A stretch of DNA of 52,117 nucleotides from Priapulus caudatus (GCF_000485595.1 NW_014577083.1:39668-91784), one strand, 5' to 3'. Shown: positions 1 to 14,300, counted from the stretch's first letter. A program made the numbers and translations. Notes: a model not told the origin generated them from the sequence alone.

Positions 1-105
1 CACGTCACACGCACGCACACATACACACGCACGCAACGCACGCACGCACGCACGCATGCACGCACGCACACACACGCACACATGAACGCATGCACGCACG
101 CACGC
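1..105. repeat. (GCAC)n/(CA)n microsatellite
   Basis: Tandem GCAC/CACA units at the left edge of the window. Short ORFs reading ART/HART-type peptides here are translated repeat, not genes. The same GTGC/GCAC microsatellite recurs at about 2590-2655, 3322-3375, 13999-14490, 14870-14920, 20540-20920, 33590-33840 and around the 40.07-40.6 kb gap, so it is a genome-wide habit of this organism. Confidence 0.95.
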
Positions 106-407
106 ACCCGCACTCTTACACTATAGCAAACGGTGTGGGTTACGATAAACAGAAGTTCCTTCCTACATATAAATTATATTGCCATTTTGAAGACATTAGC
201 ATGCAGAAAGAATGTAGACACGGTATTAATTATACCCCTCGTAATATTACCAGAACTTTTTACACGCCAATCATTTTTTCCATACTATTAATACATTAAC
301 CGCTAAGAATTGCGGATGTTATTATACAAACAAGTGCCGCAGCGCTCAACTGGCGTAGTGTACTGTAGCCAGGTATTCTTCTGATAAACTCACTGGCAAC
401 CGAATCA

Positions 408-649
408 GATGAGACGGGATACCAGAGAAGTGTTGCCGAAAGAGATGTTGATCCTATAACTGTGAGCGAGAATCTTGCGCGCAGTTCCGCGGCAAGGCGC
501 ACGCGACCGCGGCCAACGTCCTACGACAGTATGCAGCGCTGGCAGCTATGGCTCCGTGCTCCGAATCCATAGGTCGGCGCACGCGATCCATAGCTGCCAG
601 CGAACAGTCCGCATTTTAGCGGGGGACACAGGGGCAGACATTGGGACGT
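408..649 (+). repeat. Dispersed repeat, copy 1
   Basis: About 240 bp beginning GATGAGACGGGATAC and containing CTTGCGCGCAGTTCC. It is repeated with scattered substitutions and small indels at 1754-1999. No terminal repeats or coding capacity are visible. Family unknown; a SINE-like or decayed DNA element is possible. Confidence 0.8.
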
Positions 650-1753
650 GGGAGGAATTCGCGACTTACATGGGGGTCGTACAGATGGGGGGGGGAGGCG
701 AGAGCAAAGCTTTTGATTTCCCGTGGTTCATTTCGTGTGGTGTTAGGCGTTTTCACTATAAGTTCCAAATATAAAAAGTTCTAAACAAAGAAAAATCCGA
801 CCATTATTTAATGCAAAATTTGATCAAATAGTCATAGGAAATAGTACGCGGATAGTGCGCCCAGTTACCTCTTTCAAATCATACGCTGTTTAAGAATTGC
901 CATTCGCTGCATTTCCCTGGAGCTCCGCCCACTTTAAAAAGTGGTAGCATTGTGCAGTGGTATCGTGAGTGTACGAACGAGTTAGTATTTTGATTTTGGA
1001 TTTTCGATGACAGCAGTAAGGCGAAAGTGCAACATTTCAATACAGTTACTTCATTAGCATTATATATAGTATGTAATCATTTCCTGCGAGGTTCTTTTTG
1101 TATATATAAACAATTAAGACATTATCTGCCATCTCTATCATCTATGTGACCTTGCCTTATATCATATGCACCCCTAGTCTGCCAAATGCAGACGTTATAA
1201 CCTCCGCTTTGCTAATGTGAGGGTGCGGGTTTATCATCACCCCCCATTACTGCGATCTGTGTCGGTCGACTAATGCACCCCTACCCTACAATCTCCCACT
1301 GCCATTGTCATTGTCAGTATCAGGAAGTAGGTAGAGTAAATTGCTTGCTATATAAGCAGGGGTTGTCTGTATAGGGGTATTGTAACCCTAGCAATACCGT
1401 TTCTTGGAACATGGAACATGGAACATTTATAATAAATGTAATAGGCTAGCTATCTAATATATATTTGAGTTCGTATGTATGTATCTTCCCTATAGGCGGC
1501 CAATCCGCCCAAGCGATCTGGATGCAATTTTCACAGGGCCATCTCTTATACCCGGGAGATGTTCGTAGCTGAAAAAAACCTGCCAAACCGTCAAACTCAC
1601 CGAAAAATCCCGTGAAAAACCCCTCAATTCGGCAATCTTCACACATTGTCAGCACTGACTGTACAGTGCTGCCACACACAGAAAAAATCGATCACTCACT
1701 TCCATCAGCTGCTGGTATTGTGAAACCGAAACCGGTACAACAGAGCACAACCA

Positions 1754-1999
1754 GATGAGACGGGATACTAGAGAAGCGTGCCGAAAGGAGGTGTTGACCC
1801 GAAGTGCTGAGCGCAGATCTTGCGCGCAGTTCCACGGCAAGGCGCACGCGACCGCGGGAACGTCCTACGACAGTATGCAGCGTTGGAGCTATGGATCCAT
1901 GCGCCCGAATGCTCTAGGCCGGCAGCAGCGCACCATCAGCTGCAGCGAACAGTCCACAATTTTAGTGGGGACACAGAGGGCACGACTTTGGGACGTGAA
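1754..1999 (+). repeat. Dispersed repeat, copy 2
   Basis: Direct-orientation relative of 408-649. Both copies share GATGAGACGGGATAC at the left, GCAAGGCGCACGCGACCGCG in the middle and a GGGACGTG-type right end. Confidence 0.8.
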
Positions 2000-2041
2000 C
2001 AGTTTCACTTGTTATAAAACATAATGTCTCTGTTTCCGTAA

Positions 2042-2388
2042 CCGAGCTGTGTCACGCGATCCCAGAACGACTGACGAAATTTTCGCGTTCGCGAACCTTG
2101 CCAGTAATGGAAATGGCTGCAAGGACAAAGGCTATATAGACTGGGACTCGCTCCACCTCGATTACCCATCGAGTGACTAAAGCTAAGCCGAGAGGTGGAA
2201 GCGAGTGCCAGTCTATGGGCTACAGGCGGCGCGCAGGCGGCGCAGTGCTTTCCAACTCGCCGTACGAGCCTCGACATTGGAACGTTGCAAAAACGGTGCA
2301 GTGTTGTGGCTGAAGCCATTTCCATTACTGGGCAAGGTTCGCGAACGCGAGATTCGTCAGTCTTTGGTGTGATCGAGACACAGCTCGG
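2042..2388. mobile_element. Foldback/MITE with about 75-bp terminal inverted repeats
   Basis: The left arm begins CCGAGCTGTGTC and runs to GGAAATGGCT near 2116. The right arm is its imperfect reverse complement, from AGCCATTTCC near 2313 to CAGCTCGG at 2388. Both arms contain the internal palindrome TTCGCGAA. There is no coding sequence, so it is a non-autonomous inverted-repeat element. Superfamily not assigned because no clear target duplication was seen. Confidence 0.75.
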
Positions 2389-3536
2389 GGCGCGCGGGGG
2401 TTACTAGTGGACTACAGCGACATTATTTTCCTGGGGCTTGGCCGGTATACTTACACAGATCTGGGCGTGGCTGGAACGCGGGTGGGTGCAACGCGACTGT
2501 GCTTCAGGGAGAATACAAGATGGAGCTGTTGAAATGTGTATTCGTGCGGCTCTCGTTGAAAGTTTCAAATGAATGGTGAAGGCTGCGACGTGCGTGTGCG
2601 CGTGCGTGTGCGTGCGGTGTGTGTGCGTGTGTGTGCATGTGTGTATGCGTGTGTGGCCTTGGCCTTGGAACTTTTTATTACATTGATGCCTGCAGTGTGT
2701 ATGGCTAATCGCCTGGATCTTAGAAGAGCAGATCTAAACCATATGTCTAAAAAAGCCTTTCCTGCATCATTAGTCATTCACTGCTCAATGATTAGAAATT
2801 GCTTGGGGATCTTATATAGTTTAATTGGTTACATGTATGATTAACTGAGTCTTTAGCTGGGAACAAGAGGTGGATCACCTCGCATAATCCAGTAGTAAAA
2901 CAACGTTACGGCATACAACTTTTTTATCAACAGATATTTGCTACATATTTTTGGTACTGCCAAGTTAGTAAATGGTCCAATGTGTTATCATAGTCAAATT
3001 TGATAAACTCTTATTTCCTTTATTATTTCTTCTTTACTTATACCCTAACCCTAATTATACACTGTCTTTGATTACCATCTCAGCAAAGCTGCTTGCTGTT
3101 CAAAGCTGGTATATGCATATAAAGACAAACAAGCTATGTAATGATGAACCCAAACCTAAACTGCTACACACAATTCAATTTACAGACCTACCTAGTAGAT
3201 ATAGGCATAGTGAATTATATTGGTGGCCATTCAAGTGCATTAAAGTATAGATTATGTGTTACCTTATAGATCGTCCTCCTCTTTGCTAGATATGATTTTA
3301 ATCGTAAATATACATAAATGTATGCACACATGCACACACACCACGCACGCACGCACGCACGCACGCACGCACGAGCCTGCATACATGCTTGCCCATACAT
3401 ACACGCATTATGATATATATCTCATAATGTTGGTAAATAGTTAAACCACATCAGTGGTGCTAAAGATGTATAAGAACTGAAAACAAAAGTATGCATGTGC
3501 TTGCACCAGTGGTTATTTTGAAACTTCTCCTTGCAG

Positions 3537-3696
3537 GCATTGATGTTGATGCAGCCAGAAATGAGGAACAAAATCTGATGCTGGCTGATGCGAGACAGTG
3601 GCTTAACCTGGGAGCAGTCACAGAGCGAGTACATCCCGTGACAAAGGCTACTGCACTCCATGTAGCTGCATCAAAGGGTTACATAAATGTCATGAT
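3537..3696 (+). CDS. PPP1R12: MYPT exon a: inter-ankyrin linker and ankyrin repeat start
   Basis: Acceptor TTGCAG|GC and donor AT|gtaagc. The exon starts needing one upstream base and ends in phase 2. It encodes GIDVDAARNEEQNLMLADAR, then QWLNLGAV.., then TALHVAASKGYINV. Human MYPT1 has VDIEAARKEE, DARQWLN and TALHVAAAKGY at this place, so this is the segment between the third and fourth ankyrin repeats. It is the first exon of the gene inside the window. Confidence 0.93.
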
Positions 3697-6600
3697 GTAA
3701 GCAAATAAAGAATATATATAGACTGGCTCCCCAGTTTCAAGTCGTTGTTGAATTGACATTATAGGGAGCAGCCACAGGGAAGTTAATATGAATTCAGTTT
3801 ACCATTTTTATATCATGTACATATTATCAATTATTTTTTATTATTAAAACGTATGACCTTTGCTTATTTCAAGTAACAACAAGGCAAATGCTGCATATTT
3901 GCAGTATTGCAAGTAACAAAGCAAATGCTGCATATTTGCATAACACTGCGCTATCACCATTAGGTCGCAATCAAAACAAAATATATGCTCGCTCCTTAGG
4001 TCATTGCTAATACCTTATTGGTGAATCGTGTTCTAGCCTTCTACTGCAGGCAGGGGCTAACACAGAAGCGCAGGACTTGGAGGGCTGGACACCGCTGCAT
4101 GCGGCCGTATACTGGGGCCAGCGAGATGCGTGTGAGGTGCTGGCCATGCACCGGTGCAGCATGCGTGCCAAGGACTTCATGGTATCCCTTATTCCACATC
4201 TGTTAAATTTGGCATGTTGTTGTTGGAATTGGTATGATACAGGAAATTTATTGGAATTAAATCTGATAATTTTGGCAGGAGCAGAAAGTGCAAGTCAGTT
4301 TCATAAAAAAAAGTTATATAAAAAATTAATAGTATATAAAATATAAATATAGAGATTTGTTTAATAGTTGTTAATATGGTAACAACACTTTTGTTTGGTT
4401 TATTGCTAAAATTATTGATGTGAGCAAGTTTGAATGAAATCAAAAAGGTTTAACCATCAAAATAAGATACACAAATTGTTAATTTTAGATATTACTAATA
4501 ATATCTGTAACAACGTACAAGTATTCGTAGGTCAATATAATTTCCTAGATGTTTCAGTTGTTTTTTTAATTTCTTCTTGTAGGGCCAAACGGCTTTTGAC
4601 ATAGCAGATTCGGATATTATCATGTTCCTTTTGCAATTGCAAAGCAAGCAATCGGCAGTGAGTATTTTCGTAGTGTGCAGTGCATGTATGTTTATAAGCG
4701 GTATCCATCTGTTATCTGACAATCATCACCCTTGAAACTTTTCATGTATGAGATGTATGTTCTTCGTGAAGTGAATTAGCAGCACTACCCTGGGGGCAAT
4801 CTTTCATGTAGTGTATACTATATTTGAATTGCAACAAAATCAACTTTTTATCTAAGGAGTTTTATTGAATTTTCGTTAAGATTTAGATGCTTGGATACAT
4901 GTGCAGTTGAAACGTGTCCTGCTTGGTATTAGATAGTACATAATTAATTTTGTTGCAGCTATCTCCGAAGCCTGAACAGGAACTAAAATTCCCCCGACAG
5001 ATTCTGCCTGTGAAGAGAAGGTAAAATAATAAAAAACCATATAAAAATATGCAAAAAATTATTATTTTACTCTATGGCTTTGTAAGTAACAAAACATTAC
5101 TCACCACTTTCTAGCAGCAACCTAAAATCGAATGTAACATACAGCAGTCCACTGTCAGTCTGATAGGAATTGTATGCAAACCATGTGTCTCCAGTAACCT
5201 AACTAGAGAACACTCGGCATGTAAAAAATACTACAGATAATGGTCAATTAGTGATCACAAGTTTTCTAAAAAAGAGCTTTCCCTAGTATTAGGGTAAGGT
5301 CAGTAACATTTCTTGCTGACTTGCATCAGAGATTATTAATGACAAATGTTAATAATGAAATAATTAATGAAAATAATTATGAATGGGTTAATAATGAATA
5401 ATGTCATTATTAACCACTGCTTCCATTGATAGGACCTCGTTAACGAGAATGAGCGTTGTCGACAAGAGTCACGTGGCTGACAAGGAAAAACAGCAAGAGC
5501 GATCACTCCATAATCAGAAACTTGCGCAGCATGACTTGCATCCCATTCAGAATGGAGATGCACGGATTGCCTCCTGTCCAGGTAACTTGTTCTTCCGGAG
5601 ATGGTAACTGACGGAACATCCCAACATCCTATACTCGTGTGATCAGTAATGTGTTGTTTGAACTTTGATATGGAGTTGATTATTATTGAGTGGAAAGTAG
5701 TTTGGGTTTAATACGTTGGAAGATCAAGTATTGATGAGAAAGACAATGATATGGTTCAATTATAAAGCCGAATTTTAATTCATTAAAAATGCACAGGTAA
5801 CGAGCTGGTGCTAGTTGGTGTCTAGGCAGCTAATACATTCATTAAATAAGTTCATTCGGTTTGTAGATAATAGATCTATCTTGGTTAATTTTTACTCAAT
5901 CGTGTTTGTATAAAACGTACTGCTGACGTTTCGCCTCCTATCAGGAGGCTTTCTCAAAGCTGACTGAAGTTATCAGTGTGGACGAGTACTCCTGCAAGGA
6001 ACATAAATAAAAACAAAATTGCATATGTTCTTGAGTGTATTTAATACCTTTATTATTAGCCTATCTTGCACTGAAATTGGTTTACAGCTATCTACTATCG
6101 TATTACTGTAAATTGTAATCAAACACTGTTGATCCAGAGGCTGCTGTCATGTTGTCACATCTATGTAGGCGTATTTAATTTGCGGAGCAATACAAGTGAC
6201 AACTGCTCCAATCCTCCGCTCAGCAGTGATGTGAGAAGCCTAGTGCCATAAACACGTAGTAGTCACATATGCATGTAACCAAAGGCCGTATGCACACAAT
6301 CGCACTGTGTTGGCAGGCGAATACATGTCTTACAAGATCGTAGATGCATTGCAAACTAAGGAAATATGTACTTGATGATATTTCTTGCTCGTGAGATCAA
6401 AACATTGCAATCCCTGCTGAGTCAAATGAGGAGGATTGGAGCGGTTGTCGCTAGTGTCGTTAAATAAAATACGCCCACATAGACGTGACAACATGACGAA
6501 AAGCCTTCGAATCAACACCGTGTTTGAATACAATTTCCAGCAATACGACAGTAAAGAGATAGACATCGATTTCGGTACAAGATAGGCGATTAATAAAGGT

Positions 6601-9600
6601 ATGAAATAAGCTCAAGAACATATACATTTTTTGTTTTTATTAATGCCAAAATTTGAAGTGGAACATCGGTAGTAACGTGGGAAAATGCGTGTCAAACTTC
6701 TTTGAGTATATGTATATATATATTTTTTTAATATCTCCTTGTTTCAGAACCAAACAATAATCGAATTACACCAGCCCTTCCCAGTCTGTCAGAAGAAAAT
6801 CATGCCCACCAGGTAATTTGGTCTCAAGTGTATTGATTAGCCATTTCTTTTTACAGCTGGATAATTTATTTTATATTCCTTAATCTTGATTCCTAAATAT
6901 GTTTAGTGAACTTTGTTGACTTCTATCAACGTAATATTGCAGCATTATCTGTTGCTATGCTGCATGAACCTCTAAATTTTTGTTGCATGTGATGCTAATA
7001 GATATTTGTTACCACTGCCACATTATTTTCTATCATGCTATTGACCTCAAACAGTCGAAACACTTAAAATTTCAAAAAACAATTTAAAGGGATAAACTAC
7101 ACCCTGGAATTTGATGGTATATTATGATAGTAAGTGCATAAATAATAGTATATGCCCACAAATTTCTATGATCACACTTTCACATTTGCATAAAACAATA
7201 GTCAGTTTCGAAATCTTTATTTTTGACCAGCGACAAGACACCTCGCGATTGTGACCCTGAGGTCCACCCTGACGAAGTTGCGCTTATGCGAATTTATTTT
7301 GCACGTAACAGACCGAAGGCTAATCACAAAAGTGCAATGATATTTATACCTAACTGCAATTTAACCGAACAATTTTTATTTTAGGACAAATTCGTTCATA
7401 TTATACGGAAATTAAGAGTTGTGTATAAGATATCGCAATCCTTCTCCTCTTAAATTAATAAATAAGAAACACCCTCGGTCTGTAACCTACAGCCGAAAAG
7501 CCGTGATGCACAACTTTGAAAGTGGATGCGCTGGTAGTGGCGCCACCGTCGTTGTAAGCAGTGGTATAGGCGTTAGTTTTAAAACATGAAAAAAAAATTC
7601 ACAATTAATATTGAACAATTGAAATTTTTAAGTAGCGTAATTTTAACCTATTTTAACTGAAAATAGGTAAGGAACCAAGGGAGATGTGTCCCTTTAAGGT
7701 TTTGTAATATTATTTCTGCTCATTACTGCCAGATGTCAGTATAGGTTAGTTCCTTGTCTGTTTCCTTACCGTCGATAAGAAGAGATGTTTGCTCTCCTTT
7801 TGTGCAGACCATGCCTCGCATATCTGAAGTAACAGGCAGTACTTCCGACAAATCTGAATCATCGCGCAGGAGTGCGCCCGTGATCCCTGGTGATATGGCG
7901 AATTTGTTAAATCAGAGAGTACGCCAGGGAGTGCCTGGGCAGAGCTTCCCTGCAAACCCAGCAGTAGGCAGAGATAAGATAGATCAGGTACGTGCAGAAG
8001 TACAAACCCCATCGTGCCAAAATGATCCAGTCAAGGTAAATCAGAATTATGCTGCATTGTGACTTGTGAGGCTATCTCACCCAATCCCATACATGTGTGT
8101 AATGAGAAATGTTACTTTCAGCTTGTAACTAAGGGGTGTCATAGTGTAATATGGAATGTTCTATACTAACTCATTTCACACTTGGAAGTATAACTGTAGC
8201 AGAAGTACTCAATGCTCATTTATAAAATCTGTAAAATCTTTTAAATTTTAATACAATACTGTGATATACTGTGCTCTTTGTTTGTAAATTTACGCAAGAA
8301 TTGTAACTGCTATGTATTATTCAAATACATAAGTAGAAGCTCTTGTCGAAATAATCAATATTCCAGTTATTAGCTGGCCATTTAATTAGGCTGATGAAAG
8401 TAAGAATCCTTACTCTTTTTCTGTCTCGTGAACAATGGGTCCGGCAGTCAGTTGACCTGTTCTCAACTCACTGATTTTTTTGCCAGATCCACTGATTTTG
8501 ACCATTGCTGTCAGTAATGGACGCTGAGTGCCTATTTGTTGAAAAAAGTAGTGTCGGACAATGTGTGTGGCGCGCAAGTAAAATCTGCTGGACCTGCCCA
8601 ACAGTCCGACCGTTCCTACCAATTTTTGCATTCTCTGTATTTTGTCCTTTCCACTGCGTGTAGATGGCACTGTATATGTACCGCCTGTGCACAAATCACA
8701 GCTATAATGTGTAGATGGCACCATATAACTTCAAACCGTTGACAAATCATTATTATAGTATGTATATAGTGTTGCGTACATTCCAGTAGTGTACATATCT
8801 TGTTTATAGACTGTATATGGCACTGTATATTGCACCCACAGCAGGAGCAGAAACTGGGCTGGAGAAGGACTGATGGTCCCGCCCCTGCTATCGTAGACAC
8901 TCAGCCGGAAGTCAACAACAACCTCTGTACTCCAACACAGTCTGTCGGATCAACCCTCAGCATTCCTGAAGAGACCTCTGAAGAGGTACCTATAGGTCAT
9001 GTCGATTTTAATCACATACAGTCACCCCGTTTCGTATCCAGGTCATAACAGGCTGTTGCTGTGTGATTGTTGATGCTCGTGTTTTAGTTGTTGATATGTA
9101 AGTCTTGGGGAAACCACACTGAGCAAATATTGGATGCATTATTTTGTGTAGACTATATATGCTGAAACACCTGTTTGTACTGATGAGTGAGTTCCCAGTG
9201 TCATAGTGCAGATGTTTAGAGTCTTTAAGAATTGTATTTTATTGACAACTACTTTTTATTTTAGAGAGAACGTAGGCTAGGGCGCCCCACTCGCTCATTG
9301 TCATTAGATGTTAGTCCGCAGACATTAGGCAGTAAAGATGCCCTTATTGGGTAAGTATCTGTATTATTGTAGACAGTGTTCATTGGTATGCTAACACTAA
9401 CACTGCCAAAATGGAGGCTAGGGTATTAATTTTGTGATAATGGAATTTTATTTTCTGGTAACTATTGTAACGTTTGTAGTTTGATCAAAAGTCTTCAGCA
9501 TATTCAGTCATCTGTGTGTTTCATTTTATTGCCAATCTTTAACTGTCATGTGCTGTGACAGAGGTGTTTGTAAAATAGTCAATCTCTCTAATATAACATC

Positions 9601-12600
9601 ATGTAACTGTTTGCTCACAGATGTGTTGATGCCTACGCATTCCAAATTGAGCAAAATCTAGCATATTTGAGAGTTGTATGAAACTGTATTTGCACATTTT
9701 CATGGGCATGGAAAGCGAGGCTCCAATTACAGGATCATCTGGCGATACTTCACTGACAACAAGACCGATCAGGTTAAACACAAATTTAAAATACGTAGGA
9801 TGTGCTCTTATTATCACATGCCTGCATGCATGAACGTGTATTCATTATTGTAATATTATAAAGTCAAATATTCATTGTTAGCGTATAAAAAAAGAAGAAG
9901 TTATCTCTTTGAGCAGTTAGCATTGGTAATATGGTTGTTTTTGGCTGTCTGAGGCCAAAGGTTTCTGGAGTAGCTTCCTAGAATTTTACCTCACCACCCG
10001 CTTTCTTGCGTTAACCATCTTTTTTATCATAAATTTTCGTACTTTTCCCCACGCCATGCAGTCAAGGTCATATGTAACATGGTTAATAAAAATGCAACAG
10101 TTATAAGCTATGAAGGCCAATAACAACAACAACAACAATAATAATAATAATAATAATAGTTTAATTAACAGACTTGACAATTAATGCAGGTCGCTGCAGC
10201 CACCGTCCCCGGACGATGAAGCGGAGACCGTGCGACGGTCTAAATCCCGCCTGGCTCGTCAGACGCGCCGCTCGACACAGGGCATTACGGCTGAGGACGT
10301 AGCAGAAGCTCAGGCTCGGATGAGCCAGCTGAGAAAGACTTCTCAACAGCAGACAGATCAACAGGACGCAGCCACGAAAGAGAAGCAGAAGGAAGTGGGG
10401 AGGAGCCAAGAGAAGGATGCAGGGAGGATTCAGGATAATGTGGAGGGGCAGGAGAGGGAAGTGGAGAGCAGTCAGAAGAAAGATGTTGGGAGGAGCCAGG
10501 AGAAGGAAGCGGTCAGGAGTCAGAAGAAGGAAGAAGAGAAGCAAGCGGAACTGGAAAAGAAAAAGGAAGTCAAACCGAAAAGCACACCGTTGTCCACATT
10601 CACGGCTAAACTTAGAAAGCAGGAATCCAAAGAGAAGAAGTCGAACCAGGCTCCGCAATCACCAGCACGCAGCTACACTGCGAGGCTGCCACTCACTAAG
10701 CGGCCACCACCCGCCAGTACGTCCGGCCAACAACTGCTGACAGTTAGTGCTCTCGTGCCACCGGCGCGAAAGATCTCACAGGAGTTACCATCGGCAGAAG
10801 TGTCTGCCATTCTCTCTCTCACACCGTTAACAAGAAGGAAGCAAGCATCTGCGCCAACGCCGGACGAAATCAGCAACTCGGTTACAATACAAGTGCGCCG
10901 ACCCAGTTTACCTGTTACTCCTACCACCACGCCATCTACTGGCAGTGGGGAAGGTATGTGGACATTATGCGTGACAATGTATGTCAGTGTAATGGGATTT
11001 GTGCAGCATTCGAATTTTATTGCTGATATCTGATGGAGGAATTAATTAGTTTGTTTTAAATAAATAAATTTATTAGTAGAGAGTTAAGAATTTGGTTTAA
11101 CTGCTTATTTGTTTTTAAAATGAAGCTTATTCAAGTACATTGAGATATGTTTTGCCTAATTTTAATTAAACAGTCTTTCAGGTTTTGCCATGTTTGTCCA
11201 TCAAGTTATGATAAGTTGCGAAATAGTAAAAACTCCTTTTACTGTAGTAAAGCATGTCTGATGAATGTTGCTGTTGTCTCAAAACTTCCGTGAAAGAGAA
11301 TTTAACTTGCTGTTAATGTCGCACATTATTCTTTCCAACTTGGATTCCGTGCTTATTGTTACAGGGAAGCACAGCAACAAGAATGAACCGTCGTCAGCAA
11401 ACCTGGCCAACAAAAAAGAAGATGGAAGACAAAAAGAAGCAGAGGAAGAGATGGAACAACGGTTCCAGGAGAGAAGGAGGACTCGCAATGCACGAGCGCA
11501 GAAAGCCACAGACAATGCTGCTCCCAGTGTATGTACTGCTTGTACTGATCAGCTCATTAAGTATTCACACAGCATTCCCGTTTTTCAGTAGTTTTAGAAT
11601 AATAGATATATGAGACCATTTTCTAAATGTTTTGGTTAGTAACTTAAATTACACATTGAAATGACATATTTCAAGTAATAATTGTAGGTAAGTAATAAAC
11701 ACATAATCAAAGCAGTTGCTGTCTCACTGTTAAGGTATTTTCGTGCATTCAGAGATATCAGGCAGACAACGTCTGATTCGTGTCTTTCTTCGTAACGTAT
11801 AGAATAAAGATGTGAATAGACCTGATACAACTGATCTGTGCCTGCCTGAAGAGAATATCAAGATTAAAGAGGAGGTTAAAGATCAATACAAGGTAGGCAC
11901 AGCAGTAATTTCTCTACAGCTTCCATACGTGATGTCAGTAAACCTAGTATTAATTAATTATTTAATTAAATAATTAATAATTATTTAATTAATAACAGTG
12001 CTGTAAAAATGTGAAAAGATGGACATGGCATAGTAAACGGCCACTACATCCCAGTTATTTGTTTCTGTGATATCATTAAGATCAGAAAAGTATTAGTAGC
12101 TGTTTAGGTACCGCTGTGGTACTGCACACATCTTTTATCAACAGTGACCTCAAACTCGGAAGCTGTTTGCAGAAATTCAGGGTTAATCAATATTCACAGG
12201 GCCATGTATACAGAGAGATATTCTATAAATGTGTTAATAGTCACCATGTTTAGCTCAGCTTCGTCATGCATAATAACCAGTATGTGCGTTCATCCAAAAC
12301 AATGCTTGCAGACAAAAAACATTATTACATAATGAATAATATAGGCAGTGTTTTTACTCGCTAATTTTGAAAGCTTCGATTCCCTGTAAGGGGCCCCGAT
12401 TGCATGTGTGCCAAAGACTAATTAACCGTTGTGCAGTAACTATTCGCCTAGAATCACCTTCTATACGCATGTTTCCTGTTGCAATATCATTGCATTTGCT
12501 ATTGGTAGGACCTGCTTTTTAATATAATGTAGACAAGAAAGTGTGACATTGGTGATAGTTCATTTTTTACCACATAGCTTAACGATAAATACCTTGCTCG

Positions 12601-14179
12601 AGGCGCTCAACGTGTGTTTGCCCGTGCAATCGCCATGTCAAACTGCGGGCAAATTCAGACAGCTCAGAGGATCATTGTAACCTTGAGAGTAACATTACTG
12701 TAATGGTTCTAATTCCTATTTAGGCAGGTGGGGCGGTAGGGCGGGAAGGGATGGCGATTCAATAAACAACGTACCGACCTTTGAGCGTCTGCCTGATGGC
12801 GATGTCTTATCGGTTAACATTGTTATGCCCATGATCAGTGGCATATTCAGCGACCCACCTGAAATCCAACGTCTGATCAGAAGAGATACGTATAGATCAG
12901 AAGTAGATAATAGGGAAATCGCCTTTTATCTACTTCTGGTATAGATCGATGCAGCATCTAGATACATATGATCATGAGTCCATAATAGAATTTTGTTAAT
13001 CTTGAAAGTTCATAGTCGGTTTTCTTCTAAAACATTAATAATAACATTGTTCATAGTTAAATCCTTAAATTATTTACCTTGACAGTTTCAGCTGTCGTTC
13101 TGACAGCCATCTTCAGAACTTAGTAAGTTCTTCAGAACTTAGTAAGTTCTGAAGATGGCTGTCAGAACGACAGCTGAAACTGTCAAGGTAAATAAGGCCA
13201 TAATAAAAATATTGTTTGTTTGTTCTCACCCGACCGACCCGCCAAAAATGGGCCGACTCAAACATTTTTATTGATATTTACCATTCTTTTTTTTATACAA
13301 ATTGTATCACTGTACATTATATAAATCTGTAGGCAATACATTATATGTACCAATCAAAACAAACATTCAACATAAAAGGTATCTCCACACAAGCACACCC
13401 GAGCATGTAGACACTATGCTGAATTTGTAAAAAGACCCCCCTCAAAAAAAATGTTAAGCCTACCTACCTACCCAAACTTTTCAGCCTGGGTCGGGTGAGG
13501 GCAAACAAATATTTTTTTAATTGTGGTTTAATTTAAGGATTTAACCATGAACAATGATGTTATTAATAGAATTTTGTTATTATGGACTCTTGATATGATA
13601 CATAGATACCAAGAGTAGGCCCTATATAATAGAGAGTCTCTATTATGTACTCTTGATAGATACATAGATGCATATAGATCAGGAGCTAATAATGACAAAT
13701 TTGTCATTATTAGCTCCTGATATAGATGCGTATAGATTATTTGATGTACAAGCTGTTGGCTGCTGCCGGGGAAAACTAACCGGCAACGTTGTTACAACAT
13801 CCTGAACTAGACTGAGAGCAGCTGTGGGAACTAGGCGTAGCGACAAGCGCGCGGATGTGGCACTTAGGGTGCTACAGCCACTGCTATATAAAACGTTATG
13901 TCCTGTCTGATGGGTGTAGGCCTATATTTAGTTCACAGATGCTATTCAAGTCGGTGAAGTTCAGTTTCCTGCCATCATTGTGTAGGAAATGCGATAAGCG
14001 CGCGCGTGTGTGCGCCCGCGTGCGTGCGCGTGTGTGCGTCCGCGTGCGTGCGCGTGTGTGCGTCCGCGTGCGTGCGCGTGCGTGCGCGTGTGTGCGTCCG
14101 CGTGCGTGCGCGTGTGTGCTTGCACGCGTGCATACTATCGTTGGTCCGTATGTGCATGCATGATGTGTGTATGTATGTG

Positions 14180-14215
<36 letters not shown>

Positions 14216-14300
14216 TGTGTGTGTGCGCGCGCGTTCGTTCGTGTGGGCATGACGTGTGTCGTTGGTCCGTATGTGCATGCATGATGTGTGTATGTATGTG

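Larger units (their letters stand above)
106..3536. other. No gene seen; probable intron 5' of the first visible MYPT exon
   Basis: No open stretch here has both splice borders and recognisable similarity. The preceding ankyrin-coding exons of the MYPT gene are not found, so this is most simply the upstream intron. It holds a dispersed repeat in two copies (408-649, 1754-1999), a foldback element (2042-2388) and GT/GC microsatellites. Confidence 0.6.

Noticed and set aside
10161-10658. 165-codon minus-strand ORF with many Leu/Phe
   Set aside because: Antisense shadow of MYPT exon j, whose sense frame has clear family motifs.
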